A stretch of DNA of 64,000 nucleotides from the NCBI RefSeq assembly GCF_000382045.1, contig NZ_KB907455.1, positions 124,001 to 188,000 of the forward strand. Reading direction: 5' to 3'. Made by a program: the position numbers and the translations under genes. The notes below the pieces were generated by a model. It had not been told where the DNA came from. It did not search any database and saw nothing but the letters and a program-made list of their open reading frames with translations. Source of the stretch: Variovorax atrisoli 110B. Lineage in GTDB: Bacteria; Pseudomonadota; Gammaproteobacteria; Burkholderiales; Burkholderiaceae_C. Positions 1 through 9,433 of this stretch are shown here, piece after piece. Numbering within the stretch: the stretch's first letter is position 1; each line of letters starts with the position of its first letter.

Positions 1-1154
1 CCGCGCTGGCGCACGCCGAGCCCGGCATCACCGACAAGACCATCAGGATCGGCATGTTCTCGCCGATGTCGGGCGCGTCGATGAACTACGGCTTCGACGT
101 CATCAACGCCGCGAAGATGTACTACGACAAGATCAACAAGGAAGGCGGCGTGAACGGCCGCAAGATCGAGCTGGTGGTGGAGGACGACCGCTGCAACGCC
201 AACGACCTGCTGGCCGCGGTGAAGAAGCTCACCGAGCAGGACCAGGTGTTCCTGCTCAACGGCGGCTCCTGCTCGGCGGCAGTGGTGGGCGCGCGCGAAT
301 ACGTCGAGCGCGCGAAGATCCCGCTGGTGATGCTCAACGCATCGGGCGACGGCGCGCTGTATCCGCCTTCGAAGTACATCTACGGCGCCTTCTCCATCTC
401 GCAGCACGCGGTGGGCGGCTCGATGGTGCAGTTCGCGAGCGAGCACCTCAAGGCGAAGAAGATCGGCTACATCAACCACGACGACGCCTACGGCGGCTGG
501 AACCTGGAGTCGGCCCAGGCGCAGGCCAAGGCGCTCGGCGGCATCGACCTGCAGGTGCAGTCGGTCAACCCGAACATCACCGACGTCACGGCGCCGATGC
601 TGAAGATCAAGGCCGCCAACCCCGACGTGCTGCTGCTCACCACCTATGCGCGCCCCGTGAGCCTGATCGTCAAGCGCGCCTTCGAGCTGGGCTTCAACAA
701 GCCCATCGTGCTGGCCGTGAACTCCACCGCCGACCTCAAGCAGCTGGTGGAGAACGTGGGCAACAAGGACGCCTTCAAGAACGTCTACATCCAGGAAGTG
801 CTGGCCGACGTGCCCGGCGGCCCCAAGCTGAAGTGGGTGTACGACATGTACAAGGCCGCCTACCCCGACCTGGCCTCCAAACCCGGCTATCCGCAGACCT
901 ACATGCCCTACGGCATTCCCTCGGCCATGGCGGTGGTCAACGCGCTCAAGGCGGCCGGGCCGAACCCGACGCGCGAGAAGGTGCTGACGGCGCTGTCGAC
1001 GATGAAGTTCGACTCCGGCGTGATGGCGGGTCCGATCGAGTTCGGCCCCGACGACCGCGCCGCGCAGGAGGCGGCCATCTACATCAAGTTCGACGCAACC
1101 AACATGACGCTCGTGCCCGGCAGCTACAAGAGCGTGTGGAAGTACAAGCCCTGA
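1..1154 (+). CDS. HAAT-type ABC transporter substrate-binding protein (5' partial)
   Basis: Periplasmic ligand-binding protein of a branched-chain-amino-acid-type (HAAT) importer; it hands its ligand to the permeases encoded directly downstream. The frame is already open at base 3 and enters with ALAHAEPGITDK, which looks like the end of a cleaved signal peptide, so only the leader is missing. The mature protein has the family opening IRIGMFSPMSG, the lobe-1 stretch VEDDRCNAND and a C-terminal WKYKP tail before TGA at 1152-1154. The gap to livH is 16 bp, so these are co-transcribed. HAAT binding proteins take leucine-type amino acids, amides, or aromatic and other carboxylates; the ligand cannot be read from the sequence. 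The SDR/flavoprotein genes that follow suggest a catabolic substrate rather than an amino acid. Confidence 0.93.
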   Translation, partial: ALAHAEPGITDKTIRIGMFSPMSGASMNYGFDVINAAKMYYDKINKEGGVNGRKIELVVEDDRCNANDLLAAVKKLTEQDQVFLLNGGSCSAAVVGAREYVERAKIPLVMLNASGDGALYPPSKYIYGAFSISQHAVGGSMVQFASEHLKAKKIGYINHDDAYGGWNLESAQAQAKALGGIDLQVQSVNPNITDVTAPMLKIKAANPDVLLLTTYARPVSLIVKRAFELGFNKPIVLAVNSTADLKQLVENVGNKDAFKNVYIQEVLADVPGGPKLKWVYDMYKAAYPDLASKPGYPQTYMPYGIPSAMAVVNALKAAGPNPTREKVLTALSTMKFDSGVMAGPIEFGPDDRAAQEAAIYIKFDATNMTLVPGSYKSVWKYKP

Positions 1155-1170
1155 GGACGGCCGCGAACCC

Positions 1171-2073
1171 ATGAGCCTTTCCGATATCTGGCTTTTCGTG
1201 CAGCAGGGCGTGCTGTCCGGCATCGTGACCGGCAGCGTCTACGCGCTGCTCGCGGTGGCGATCGTCATGGTCTTCAAGACCACCGACGTGCCCAACTTCT
1301 CGCAGGGCGAGATCTTCATGGCCGGCGGCTACGCCGCGCTCTTCCCGCTCGTGGTGTGGGGCTGGCCCTACTGGGGCGCGGTGCTCGCGAGCATCGCGGT
1401 CACGGCCCTGCTCGCGGCGCTCTTCCAGCGCGTGGTGATGCAGCGCGTGACCGCCTCGCGCGGCGTGGGCGTGCAGCTCGTCATCGCCACGCTGGGCTTC
1501 GCCTACCTGCTCAAGGGCCTGGTTCGCAAGACCGGCCTGGGCGACACGCCGCGCTCGCTGCCCTCGCTGGTGCCGCAGGACCCGATCACCATCGGCCAGG
1601 CCTCGCTCACGCTGCTCGACCTCGCCATCCTCGGCTCGGCGCTGGTGACGATGGTGCTGCTGTACCTGATGTTCACGCGCACCCGCACCGGCCAGGCCAT
1701 GCGCGCGGTGGGCATGAACCCGCGCGGCGCGCAGATCGTGGGCGTGAAGCTCGGCAGCATCCGCATGCAGATCTGGGCGCTCACCGGCGTCATCTCGGCC
1801 ATCTCGGCGCTGCTCATCACGCCCAAGATCCTCATCACGCCCGACATCGGTCACATCGCGATCCTGGCTTACGCGGCCGCCATCGTCGGAGGCTTCACCA
1901 GCCTGCCAGGCGCGGTGGTGGGCGGCTTCATCATCGGCATCGTCGAGAACCTGGTGGGGCTCTTCATTTCGTCCAACGCCATCGTGGTCGCGCCCTTCGT
2001 GGCGATCATGGTGGTGCTGCTGGTGCGCCCGCAGGGCCTGCTGGGCGGCAAGCCGCAGGTGAAGAAGGTATGA
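1171..2073 (+). CDS. livH: ABC transporter permease, LivH family
   Basis: First inner-membrane permease of importer 1, 300 residues, the normal LivH size. The sequence is a run of hydrophobic helices with the family landmarks GSVYALLAVAIVMVF near the N-terminus, TRTGQAMRAVGMNPRGAQIVG in the cytoplasmic loop that contacts the ATPases, and GGFTSLPGAVVGGFIIG before the last helices. Its TGA overlaps the ATG of the next permease (ATGA at 2070-2073), indicating translational coupling. It should pair with LivM to form the pore. Family assignment is firm; substrate is not. Confidence 0.93.
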   Translation: MSLSDIWLFVQQGVLSGIVTGSVYALLAVAIVMVFKTTDVPNFSQGEIFMAGGYAALFPLVVWGWPYWGAVLASIAVTALLAALFQRVVMQRVTASRGVGVQLVIATLGFAYLLKGLVRKTGLGDTPRSLPSLVPQDPITIGQASLTLLDLAILGSALVTMVLLYLMFTRTRTGQAMRAVGMNPRGAQIVGVKLGSIRMQIWALTGVISAISALLITPKILITPDIGHIAILAYAAAIVGGFTSLPGAVVGGFIIGIVENLVGLFISSNAIVVAPFVAIMVVLLVRPQGLLGGKPQVKKV

Positions 2074-3062
2074 ACGCGTCGTCGGCTTCTTCCTCTTCCT
2101 CCCCCTGGCGCGACCGCGCGGCGCTGCTGGCCATGGCGCTGGTGCTCGCGGTGCTGCCCTTCACCGCCAGCGGCTACGTGCTGTATGTGGTCAACCTGCT
2201 GATGGTGTTCGCCGTGCTCGCGCTCGGCATGCACCTGGTCATCGGCGAGACGGGGCAGTTCGCTCTCTCGCATGCGGCCTTCTTCGGCATCGGCATCTAC
2301 ACCGCCGGGCTCATCAACAACCAGTGGCAGCCGCCGTTCTTCGTGTCCATCCTGGCGGGCGCGCTGCTGTCGGCCGCGCTGGGCTGGGTCATCGGGTTGC
2401 TGGCGCTGCGCATGCGCGACATCTACCTCGCGCTCGCCACCTTCGCCTTCGGCGAGGCGATGCAATGGGTGTTCCTGAACTGGGAGTCGGTGACCAACGG
2501 CTCCAACGGCATGCAGATGAAGCCGGCGTCTCTGGGCGGCCTGCAGCTGATGAACGACCTGCAGGCGTATCCCTTCGTGGTGGTCATCGCGGCGGCCATG
2601 CTGTGGCTCACGGTGGCGCTGTCGCGCTCGCGGCTGGGCTCGGCCTTCCGCGCGGTGCGCGAGAGCGACGTGGCGGCCGTGGCCATGGGCGTGAACACGC
2701 GCGCGGTGAAGGTCACGGCCTTCGTGCTGTCGGCGGCCTTCGCGGGCGTGGCGGGCGGCATGTACACGCTCTTCACCTCGTTCATCCACCCCGAGAGCCT
2801 GGGCTTCCAGACCACGATCCTGATCCTCACGATGGTGGTGGTGGGCGGCCTCGGCTCGGTGCGCGGCGCGGTGGCGGGCGCCATCGTGTTCGGCCTGGTG
2901 TCGGAGCTGCTGCGGCAGGCGCCGTCGTACCAGGAGATCATCTACGGCGGCATCCTCATGCTCTTCATGATGTTCCTGCCCAAGGGCATGGCATCCCTGT
3001 TCGCGGTGCGCCGCAAGGCGCAGCGCGCGAGCTCGGTCAGCGTGCAGGAGGCCGTGCGATGA
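2070..3062 (+). CDS. livM: ABC transporter permease, LivM family
   Basis: Second permease of importer 1, 330 residues. The start is ATG 2070, inside the stop of livH. After a short Ser-rich N-terminus (MNASSASSSSS) come about 8-10 hydrophobic helices with family motifs HLVIGETGQFALSHAAFFGIG, FRAVRESDVAAVAMGVN (ATPase-contact loop) and MVVVGGLGSVRGAVAGAI. It ends in ATGA with livG at 3059-3062. The long open frame that begins upstream in livH is only a shadow; the coupled ATG and the protein family fix this start. Confidence 0.92.
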   Translation: MNASSASSSSSPWRDRAALLAMALVLAVLPFTASGYVLYVVNLLMVFAVLALGMHLVIGETGQFALSHAAFFGIGIYTAGLINNQWQPPFFVSILAGALLSAALGWVIGLLALRMRDIYLALATFAFGEAMQWVFLNWESVTNGSNGMQMKPASLGGLQLMNDLQAYPFVVVIAAAMLWLTVALSRSRLGSAFRAVRESDVAAVAMGVNTRAVKVTAFVLSAAFAGVAGGMYTLFTSFIHPESLGFQTTILILTMVVVGGLGSVRGAVAGAIVFGLVSELLRQAPSYQEIIYGGILMLFMMFLPKGMASLFAVRRKAQRASSVSVQEAVR

Positions 3063-3827
3063 GCGCGACGGCATTCCTCGACGTGCGCGACATCAGCGTG
3101 GTGTTCGGCGGCCTCAAGGCGGTGAACGGCCTCTCGTTCCAGATGGAGCAGGGCCGCATCCACGCGCTGATCGGGCCGAACGGCGCGGGCAAGTCGACCA
3201 CCTTCAACTGCATCTCGCGCTTCTACACGCCCAGCAGCGGCAGCGTGAGCTTCGAGGGCCGAGAGCTCACGCGCGTGGCGCCGCACCGCATGGCCTCGCT
3301 GGGCATCGCGCGCACCTTCCAGAACCTGGAGCTCTTCGCCGAGCTGTCGGTGCTGGAGAACGTGCTGCTCGGCACCCACGCACGCGCCGCCGGCACGCTG
3401 GGCCGCCTGCTGCGCCGGCCCGACCGCGAGACCGAGGACTACGCCCTGCACCTGCTGGAGCGCGTGGGCCTGGTCGACGAGCGCGACCAGCCCGCGCGCG
3501 ACCTCGACTTCGGCCGCCAGAAGCTGCTGGAGCTGGCGCGCGCGCTGGCCATCAGGCCCAGGCTGCTGCTGCTCGACGAGCCGGCCGCCGGCCTGCGCAA
3601 CCGCGAGATCGAAAGCCTCGACCGGCTGCTGAAGGAGCTGGTGGCGCGCGACGGCATCACCGTGCTGCTGGTCGAGCACGTGATGCAGCTGGTGATGTCG
3701 ATCTCGGACCGCATCACCGTGATGGCCTTCGGCGAGAAGATCGCCGAGGGCACGCCTTCGGAGATCGGCAGCAATGCGCGCGTGATCGAGGCCTATCTGG
3801 GCAAGGGGAATGGGAAGGGAGCCGCGC

Positions 3828-3835
<8 letters not shown>
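3059..3835 (+). CDS. livG: ABC transporter ATP-binding protein, LivG family
   Basis: Cytoplasmic ATPase of importer 1, 258 residues. Walker A is GPNGAGKS at residues 39-46, Walker B LLLLDEP and the switch histidine in LLVEH follow in order. The signature motif is poorly conserved: DFGRQKLLELARAL replaces the usual LSGGQ or AYGQQRRLEIAR seen in LivG proteins, and the D-loop region reads AAGLRNRE. LivG members commonly have a weak signature, so activity is not in doubt. Coupled to livM by ATGA and to livF by an 8-bp overlap. Confidence 0.92.
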
Positions 3836-4550
<715 letters not shown>

Positions 4551-4562
4551 TCATGTTGCTCA

Positions 4563-4660
4563 GCCCCAGTGTTCGCGCACTTCGTGTCGCGCGCGCCTTC
4601 CCCCTTGCGGGGGGCGACACCCGCGGCCCGGCAAAGCCGGTTCCGCGGTGTTCCGCGAAA
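4563..4660 (-). repeat. dispersed intergenic repeat, copy A
   Basis: About 98 bp between livF and the first SDR gene. Its reverse complement matches copies at 13121-13214 and 18101-18193, sharing blocks such as GCGGAACACCGCGGAACCGG, GCCGGGCCGC, a C-run/G-run palindrome and CGACACGAAGTGCGCG. The element contains two internal hairpin-forming segments (CCGGC..GCCGG and CCCCC..GGGGG). In all three places it lies in the same orientation relative to the surrounding genes. Confidence 0.85.
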
Positions 4661-4743
4661 GGATTCCGACCGCCTCGCAAAGAAGTGCTTGCGCGAGAGA
4701 CCTGCCAACCATTGACGTTCAACGATCTCCATAAGGCAATTCC

Positions 4744-5493
4744 ATGCTTCTCGAAGACAAACTCGCGCTCGTCACCGGCGCCGCGCGCGGCCTGGGTGAA
4801 GCCATCGCGCGGCGCATGGCCGCCGAGGGCGCGCACGTGCTGGTGGTGGACCGCGACCTCGATGTGGCCCGGCAGGTGGCCGCGTCGATCCGCGAAGGTG
4901 GCGGCCGCGCCGATGCCGACAGCGTCGACGTGAGCGACGCCGCGGCGGTCGATGCGCTGGCCGCGCGCATCGCTGCGTCGCACGGCGACATCGACATCCT
5001 GGTGAACAACGCCGGCATCTCCGCGCGCTCGAAGTTCGACGAGCCCGGCGCGCGCGAGGCCTGGGACCGCGTGATGTCGGTCAACCTGCAGGGCGTGTTC
5101 AACGTGTCGCAGGCCTTCGTGCCCGCGCTCAAGCGCACGCAGGGCAGCATCGTGAACCTCTCTTCCATCGTGGCCTTCGGTGCGGGCATCTCGTCGGCCG
5201 GCTACGTGGTGGCCAAGGGCGGGGTGCGCTCGCTCACGCAGGTGCTGGCGCGCGACCTCGCGCCCTACGGCGTGCGCGTGAACGCGGTGGCGCCGGGCCT
5301 GATGGTCACCGACATGACGGCAGGGCAGCGCGAGACCGAGCACGGCACCGACTGGTATCTGAGCCGCGTGCCCGTCAAGCGTCACGGCGAGGCGGACGAG
5401 ATCGCGGGGCCGGTCGTATTTCTCGCTTCCTCGATGGCGAGCTACGTCAATGGCGTGGTGCTGCCTGTCGACGGCGGCTACCTGGCGGTCTGA
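4744..5493 (+). CDS. SDR family oxidoreductase
   Basis: Classical short-chain dehydrogenase/reductase, 249 residues, interconverting an alcohol and a ketone with NAD(P). The Rossmann motif TGAARGLG is at residues 11-18, NNAG follows, and the catalytic set is Ser140/141, Tyr154 and Lys158 (YVVAK). The C-terminus has the usual MASYVNGVVLPVDGGY ending. It opens a tight run with the next SDR (24 bp gap) and a flavoprotein, which suggests sequential oxidation of one imported compound. Named FabG-type by length and motifs, but fatty-acid synthesis is unlikely from the context. Confidence 0.9.
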   Translation: MLLEDKLALVTGAARGLGEAIARRMAAEGAHVLVVDRDLDVARQVAASIREGGGRADADSVDVSDAAAVDALAARIAASHGDIDILVNNAGISARSKFDEPGAREAWDRVMSVNLQGVFNVSQAFVPALKRTQGSIVNLSSIVAFGAGISSAGYVVAKGGVRSLTQVLARDLAPYGVRVNAVAPGLMVTDMTAGQRETEHGTDWYLSRVPVKRHGEADEIAGPVVFLASSMASYVNGVVLPVDGGYLAV

Positions 5494-5517
5494 CGGCCGC
5501 CTTCCAACGGAACGAAC

Positions 5518-6261
5518 ATGAACAACAGCAGTGAAGAGAAACCGCTGGTCCTCGTGACCGGCGGTGCCAGCGGCATGGGCCGCGCCATCGTCGAGCGCAT
5601 GGCACGCGACGGATGGCGAGTGGTGATGGCCGACTACAACGGCGAGCTCGCCGAACGCGAGTCGCAGGCGCTGCGCGCCGCGGGCCTGGACGTGGAATGC
5701 CGCGCCATCGACCTCACCGACGAGCCTGCGGTGCGCGCGATGGTGCAGGCGCTGCCGCCGCTCACCGCGCTGGTCAACAACGCGGGCATCTTCGACGAGC
5801 GCAAGTTCCTTGAGGTGAGCTCCGCCGACTTCCGCCGCATGTACGAGGTCAACCTGCTGGCCGTGGCCACGCTCACGCAGGAGGCCGCGCGCAGGATGGC
5901 GGACGGCGCACGCATCGTCAACATCGCGTCGCGCGCCTACCTGGGTGCGAAGAATCATCCGCACTACGTGGCCTCGAAGGCCGCGCTGGTGGGCTACACG
6001 CGCGCCAGCGCGATGGAGCTGGCACCGCGCGGCATCATGGTGAACGCCATCGCGCCGGGGCTCATCGACACGCCGCTGCTGCGCGCGCTCACGCCCGAGC
6101 GGCTGGCCGCGCAGCTCGCGCTGCAGCCCACCGGCGCCGCCGGTCGGCCCGAGGACATCGCCAACGCGGTGGCCTTCTTCGCATCGCCATCGACCTGCTT
6201 CGTGACGGGGCAGGTACTCTTCGTCGACGGCGGAAAGTCGCTCGGCGGCTCGGGGGCCTGA
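5518..6261 (+). CDS. SDR family oxidoreductase
   Basis: Second classical SDR, 247 residues, with TGGASGMG at the N-terminus, NNAGIF, VNIAS (catalytic Ser) and Tyr150/Lys154 in YVASK. It ends in the expected TGQVLFVDGGKSLGG. Its TGA shares one base with the ATG of the flavoprotein gene (TGATG at 6259-6263). It is not a close duplicate of the preceding SDR, so the two probably act on different steps or stereo-isomers. Confidence 0.9.
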   Translation: MNNSSEEKPLVLVTGGASGMGRAIVERMARDGWRVVMADYNGELAERESQALRAAGLDVECRAIDLTDEPAVRAMVQALPPLTALVNNAGIFDERKFLEVSSADFRRMYEVNLLAVATLTQEAARRMADGARIVNIASRAYLGAKNHPHYVASKAALVGYTRASAMELAPRGIMVNAIAPGLIDTPLLRALTPERLAAQLALQPTGAAGRPEDIANAVAFFASPSTCFVTGQVLFVDGGKSLGGSGA

Positions 6262-7994
6262 TGGCGCAACAGCAGCAACAACAGGAACCGCAGGACAAGA
6301 GCGGGTACGACGTCGTCGTCATCGGCAGCGGCGCGGGCGGACTCTCGGCTGCGCTCACCGCGAAGCTCGAGGGGCTCGACGTGCTGGTGGTCGAGAAGAC
6401 CGACCGCATCGGCGGCTCGACGGCGATCTCGGGCGGCGCCGTCTGGGTGCCCCTCAACGACCAGGCGGAAGCAGCCGGCCATCCCGACACCCGCGAGAAG
6501 GCCCTGACCTACCTGCAGAACACGGTGGGCGCAGCCGGCGACGAGGCGCTGCGCCACGCCTTCCTCGACGCCGGTCCGCGTGCGCTGCGCTACCTGCGCG
6601 AGCACACCGACGTGAAGCTCGCGGCCCGCACCTACTCGCCCGACTACTACCCCGACCGCGAAGGCGCCGCCATGGGCGGACGTTCGCTCGACCCCATCGA
6701 GTTCGACGGCCGCCTGCTCGGCGCTCACTTCAAGACCCTGCGCGATCCGCTGCCCGAGTTCTGCGTGCTCGGCGGGATGATGGTCAACATGACGGACGTG
6801 AAGCACCTGCTCGGCGTCTGGCGCTCCCTTGCCTCGTGGAAGCACGGCGTGAAGCTGGTGCTGCGCTACTTCGGCGACCGGCTGAGCGGCCACCACCGCG
6901 GCACGCGCGTGCTGCTGGGCAATGCGCTGGCGGCCCGGCTCTTCCACAGCGTGCTGAAGGAGGGCATTCCGTTCTGGACCGGCACGCCGGCGCTGGGCCT
7001 GGAGCGGGACGCGGACGGCAGGGTCACGGGCGTGAAGCTTCGTCGGGACGGCAGGGAGATCACGGTGCATGCGCGCCGCGGCGTGGTCGTCGCAACGGGC
7101 GGCTTTCCCTGGAATGCGGCCCTGCGCGGCCAGCACTATCCGGCGCCCACGGGGCCGTATTCGATGTCCCCGCAGGACAACACGGGCGAGGGCATCGCCA
7201 TGGCGCGCGATGCCGGAGGGACGCTCGGCACCGGCCACGCGGGTCCGGCGCTGTGGGCGCCGGTGTCGCTGCTCACGCGGCCCGACGGCAGCGTGCTGCG
7301 CTATCCGCACCTGGTGTGGGACCGGGCCAAGCCGGGCCTCATCGCGGTCGATGCGCGCGGCGAGCGCTTCGTCAACGAATCGACCTCGTACCACGAGTTC
7401 GTGCGCGGCATGTACCGCGCGAATGAAAAGGCGCCGGCCGTTCCAGCGCTGCTGGTGTGCGACAGCGACTTCGTCGAGAAGTGGGGCCTGGGCCTGGCGC
7501 TGCCCGGCGGGCGCCCGCGCGAGCACCTCGTGCGGGCGGGCTACCTCTTGCGCGCCGACACGCTGGAAGGCCTGGCGAAGCAGGCGGGCGTGGACCCGGC
7601 CGGCCTCGTGCGCACGGTCGCCGCATACAACCCGCCCGCCGCGCAGGGCCAGGACCCGGCCTTCGGCAAGGGCGGCGACGCCTACAACCGCTACCTAGGC
7701 GACCCCGACCATCAACCCAACGCCTGCCTCGCGCCGGTGCGGAGGGCACCGTTCTATGCGGTGAAGGTGTACCCGGGCGACATCGGCACGGCGCTCGGCA
7801 TCCGCGCCGACGGCAACGCCCGCGTGCTCGACGCGCAGGGCGCGCCCATCGCCGGCCTCTACGTCGCGGGCAACGACATGCACTCGGTGATGGGCGGCGA
7901 GTACCCCGCACCCGGCATCACCCTCGGACCCGCGCTAACCTTCGGCTGGGTCGCGGGCATGCACCTGGCCCACGGCTGCGAGGCACGCGTCTGA
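6261..7994 (+). CDS. FAD-dependent oxidoreductase, 3-ketosteroid-delta1-dehydrogenase-like
   Basis: 577-residue flavoprotein of the fumarate-reductase/KstD fold. A Gln-rich start (MAQQQQQQEPQ) precedes the dinucleotide-binding motif GSGAGG at residues 22-27 and the FAD motif GGSTAISGG. Near the end, EYPAPGITLGPALTFGW keeps the Tyr and Gly (Tyr548, Gly552) in the spacing found in 3-ketosteroid-delta1-dehydrogenases, where that Tyr promotes enolisation and the Gly backbone binds the ketone. The expected reaction is insertion of a double bond next to a ketone. With the two SDRs and importer 1 it may degrade a cyclic or branched ketone or alcohol; a steroid substrate is possible but not shown, because no ring-cleavage genes are nearby. 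Confidence 0.85.
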   Translation: MAQQQQQQEPQDKSGYDVVVIGSGAGGLSAALTAKLEGLDVLVVEKTDRIGGSTAISGGAVWVPLNDQAEAAGHPDTREKALTYLQNTVGAAGDEALRHAFLDAGPRALRYLREHTDVKLAARTYSPDYYPDREGAAMGGRSLDPIEFDGRLLGAHFKTLRDPLPEFCVLGGMMVNMTDVKHLLGVWRSLASWKHGVKLVLRYFGDRLSGHHRGTRVLLGNALAARLFHSVLKEGIPFWTGTPALGLERDADGRVTGVKLRRDGREITVHARRGVVVATGGFPWNAALRGQHYPAPTGPYSMSPQDNTGEGIAMARDAGGTLGTGHAGPALWAPVSLLTRPDGSVLRYPHLVWDRAKPGLIAVDARGERFVNESTSYHEFVRGMYRANEKAPAVPALLVCDSDFVEKWGLGLALPGGRPREHLVRAGYLLRADTLEGLAKQAGVDPAGLVRTVAAYNPPAAQGQDPAFGKGGDAYNRYLGDPDHQPNACLAPVRRAPFYAVKVYPGDIGTALGIRADGNARVLDAQGAPIAGLYVAGNDMHSVMGGEYPAPGITLGPALTFGWVAGMHLAHGCEARV

Positions 7995-8016
7995 AACACA
8001 AGCTCCCGACATCGTC

Positions 8017-8625
8017 ATGAAAATCTTCTTCTCCCCCGCTTCCCCCTTCGTGCGCAAATGCATGGTCGTGGCCCACGAACTGGGCATCGCCGACCGCATC
8101 GAGAAGCTGCCCAGCGCGGCCGGCCCGGTGAAGCGCGACGCCACCATCATCCCGAAGAACCCCCTCGGCCAGGTGCCGACCTTCATCACCGACGACGGCC
8201 AGGTGCTGTTCGACAGCCGCGTGATCTGCGAGTACCTGAACGCCACGAAGTCGGGCAAGCTGTTCCCGGCCGACGGCTCCGAACGCTGGGCGCGCCTCAC
8301 CGAACTCGCGCTGGCCGACGGCATGACCGGCGCCGCATTGCTCGCACGCTACGAGAACGTGCTGCGCCCCGAGGAACTGCGCTGGCCCGACTGGACCGAG
8401 GGCCAGCTCGCCAAGGTGCACACCGGCCTCGAATGGCTGGAGACCGCCGCGCCTTCCTTCGGTGACCGCGTCGACATCGGCACCATCGCCTTCGGCTGCG
8501 CGCTGGGCTACATGGACTTCCGCTTTCCCTCCGTGGACTGGCGCACCGGGGCGCCGAACAGCGCGAAGTGGTTCGAAGCGTTCAACCGGCGGGCTTCGAT
8601 GCAGGCGACCCTGCCTGCGGCCTGA
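8017..8625 (+). CDS. glutathione S-transferase family protein
   Basis: 202 residues, with a thioredoxin-like N-terminal domain (SPASPFVRKCMVVAHELG, then NPLGQVPTFITDDG and the glutathione-contacting DSRVICEYL) and a helical C-terminal domain. It may conjugate or isomerise an electrophilic intermediate. The gene starts 22 bp after the flavoprotein stop and is probably in the same transcript. The catalytic Ser/Cys would be one of the residues in SPASPF. Substrate unknown. Confidence 0.87.
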   Translation: MKIFFSPASPFVRKCMVVAHELGIADRIEKLPSAAGPVKRDATIIPKNPLGQVPTFITDDGQVLFDSRVICEYLNATKSGKLFPADGSERWARLTELALADGMTGAALLARYENVLRPEELRWPDWTEGQLAKVHTGLEWLETAAPSFGDRVDIGTIAFGCALGYMDFRFPSVDWRTGAPNSAKWFEAFNRRASMQATLPAA

Positions 8626-8672
8626 CATCGCCCGGCCCTCACCGGCCCTCGGCCTCATCTGGCAGGAGACCG

Positions 8673-8715
8673 GATTCCTTGGCTAAATGCGGTCTCTCGC
8701 ATGAACCAAGGAATC
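8673..8715 (+). promoter_or_regulatory. 10-bp inverted repeat covering the ribosome-binding site of the third SDR gene
   Basis: GATTCCTTGG (8673-8682) and CCAAGGAATC (8706-8715) are perfect complements, separated by 23 bases that themselves hold ATGCG/CGCAT. The AAGGA in the right arm (8708-8712) is the only plausible Shine-Dalgarno for the ATG at 8720. If transcribed, the hairpin would hide it. A possible -10 (CTAAAT, 8683-8688) lies just after the left arm, so a DNA operator is the alternative. Confidence 0.6.
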
Positions 8716-8719
8716 ACGA

Positions 8720-9433
8720 ATGTCTTCTGAAGACCAGAAAAAAGTAGCCATCGTCACCGCGGGCGGCAGCGGCATGGGGGCCGCAGCAGCGCGCAAGCTC
8801 GCGGACGACGGCTTCCGCGTAGCCATCCTGTCGTCGTCGGGCAAGGGCGAGGCGCTGGCCGCCGAACTCGGCGGCATCGGCGTGACCGGCTCCAACCAGT
8901 CGAACGACGACCTCAGGCGCCTCGTCGACAAGGTCGTGGCCCAGTGGGGCCGCGTCGACGTGCTGGTCAACAGCGCAGGCCACGGCCCGCGCGCGCCCAT
9001 CCTCGACATCACCGACGAAGACTGGCACCGCGGCATGGACGTCTACCTGCTGAGCGCTGTGCGTCCCGCGCGGCTCGTCGCGCCGCTCATGGTGCAGCAG
9101 GGCGGCGGCGCGATCATCAACATCTCCACCTTCGCGGCCTTCGAGCCCGACCCGGTGTTCCCCACCTCGGGCGTGTTCCGCGCCGGCCTGGCGGCCTTCA
9201 CCAAGCTCTTCGCCGACACCTATGCAGCGAAGAACGTGCGCATGAACAACGTGCTGCCCGGCTTCATCGACAGCCTGCCCGAGAAGGCCGAGTTCCGTTC
9301 GCGCATTCCGATGGGCCGCTACGGCAGGAGCAGCGAGATCGCCGCCGTCATCGGCTTTCTCGCATCCGAAGGCGCGGGCTACATCACCGGCCAGAACCTG
9401 CGAGTGGACGGCGGCATCACGCGCTCGGTGTAG
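8720..9433 (+). CDS. SDR-fold protein lacking the catalytic Tyr-x3-Lys
   Basis: 237 residues with an SDR nucleotide-binding motif (TAGGSGMG), NSAG in place of NNAG, and a normal C-terminal end (GYITGQNLRVDGGITRS). At the active site the Tyr and Lys positions are Ser150 and Arg154 (SGVFRAGLAAF), and no other Tyr fits. The remainder of the helix and the NNVLPGFIDSLPEK segment look well conserved rather than decayed, so this is probably a subfamily with altered chemistry or a binding role, not a pseudogene. The 3' end overlaps the convergent AraC gene by 17 bp. Confidence 0.85.
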   Translation: MSSEDQKKVAIVTAGGSGMGAAAARKLADDGFRVAILSSSGKGEALAAELGGIGVTGSNQSNDDLRRLVDKVVAQWGRVDVLVNSAGHGPRAPILDITDEDWHRGMDVYLLSAVRPARLVAPLMVQQGGGAIINISTFAAFEPDPVFPTSGVFRAGLAAFTKLFADTYAAKNVRMNNVLPGFIDSLPEKAEFRSRIPMGRYGRSSEIAAVIGFLASEGAGYITGQNLRVDGGITRSV

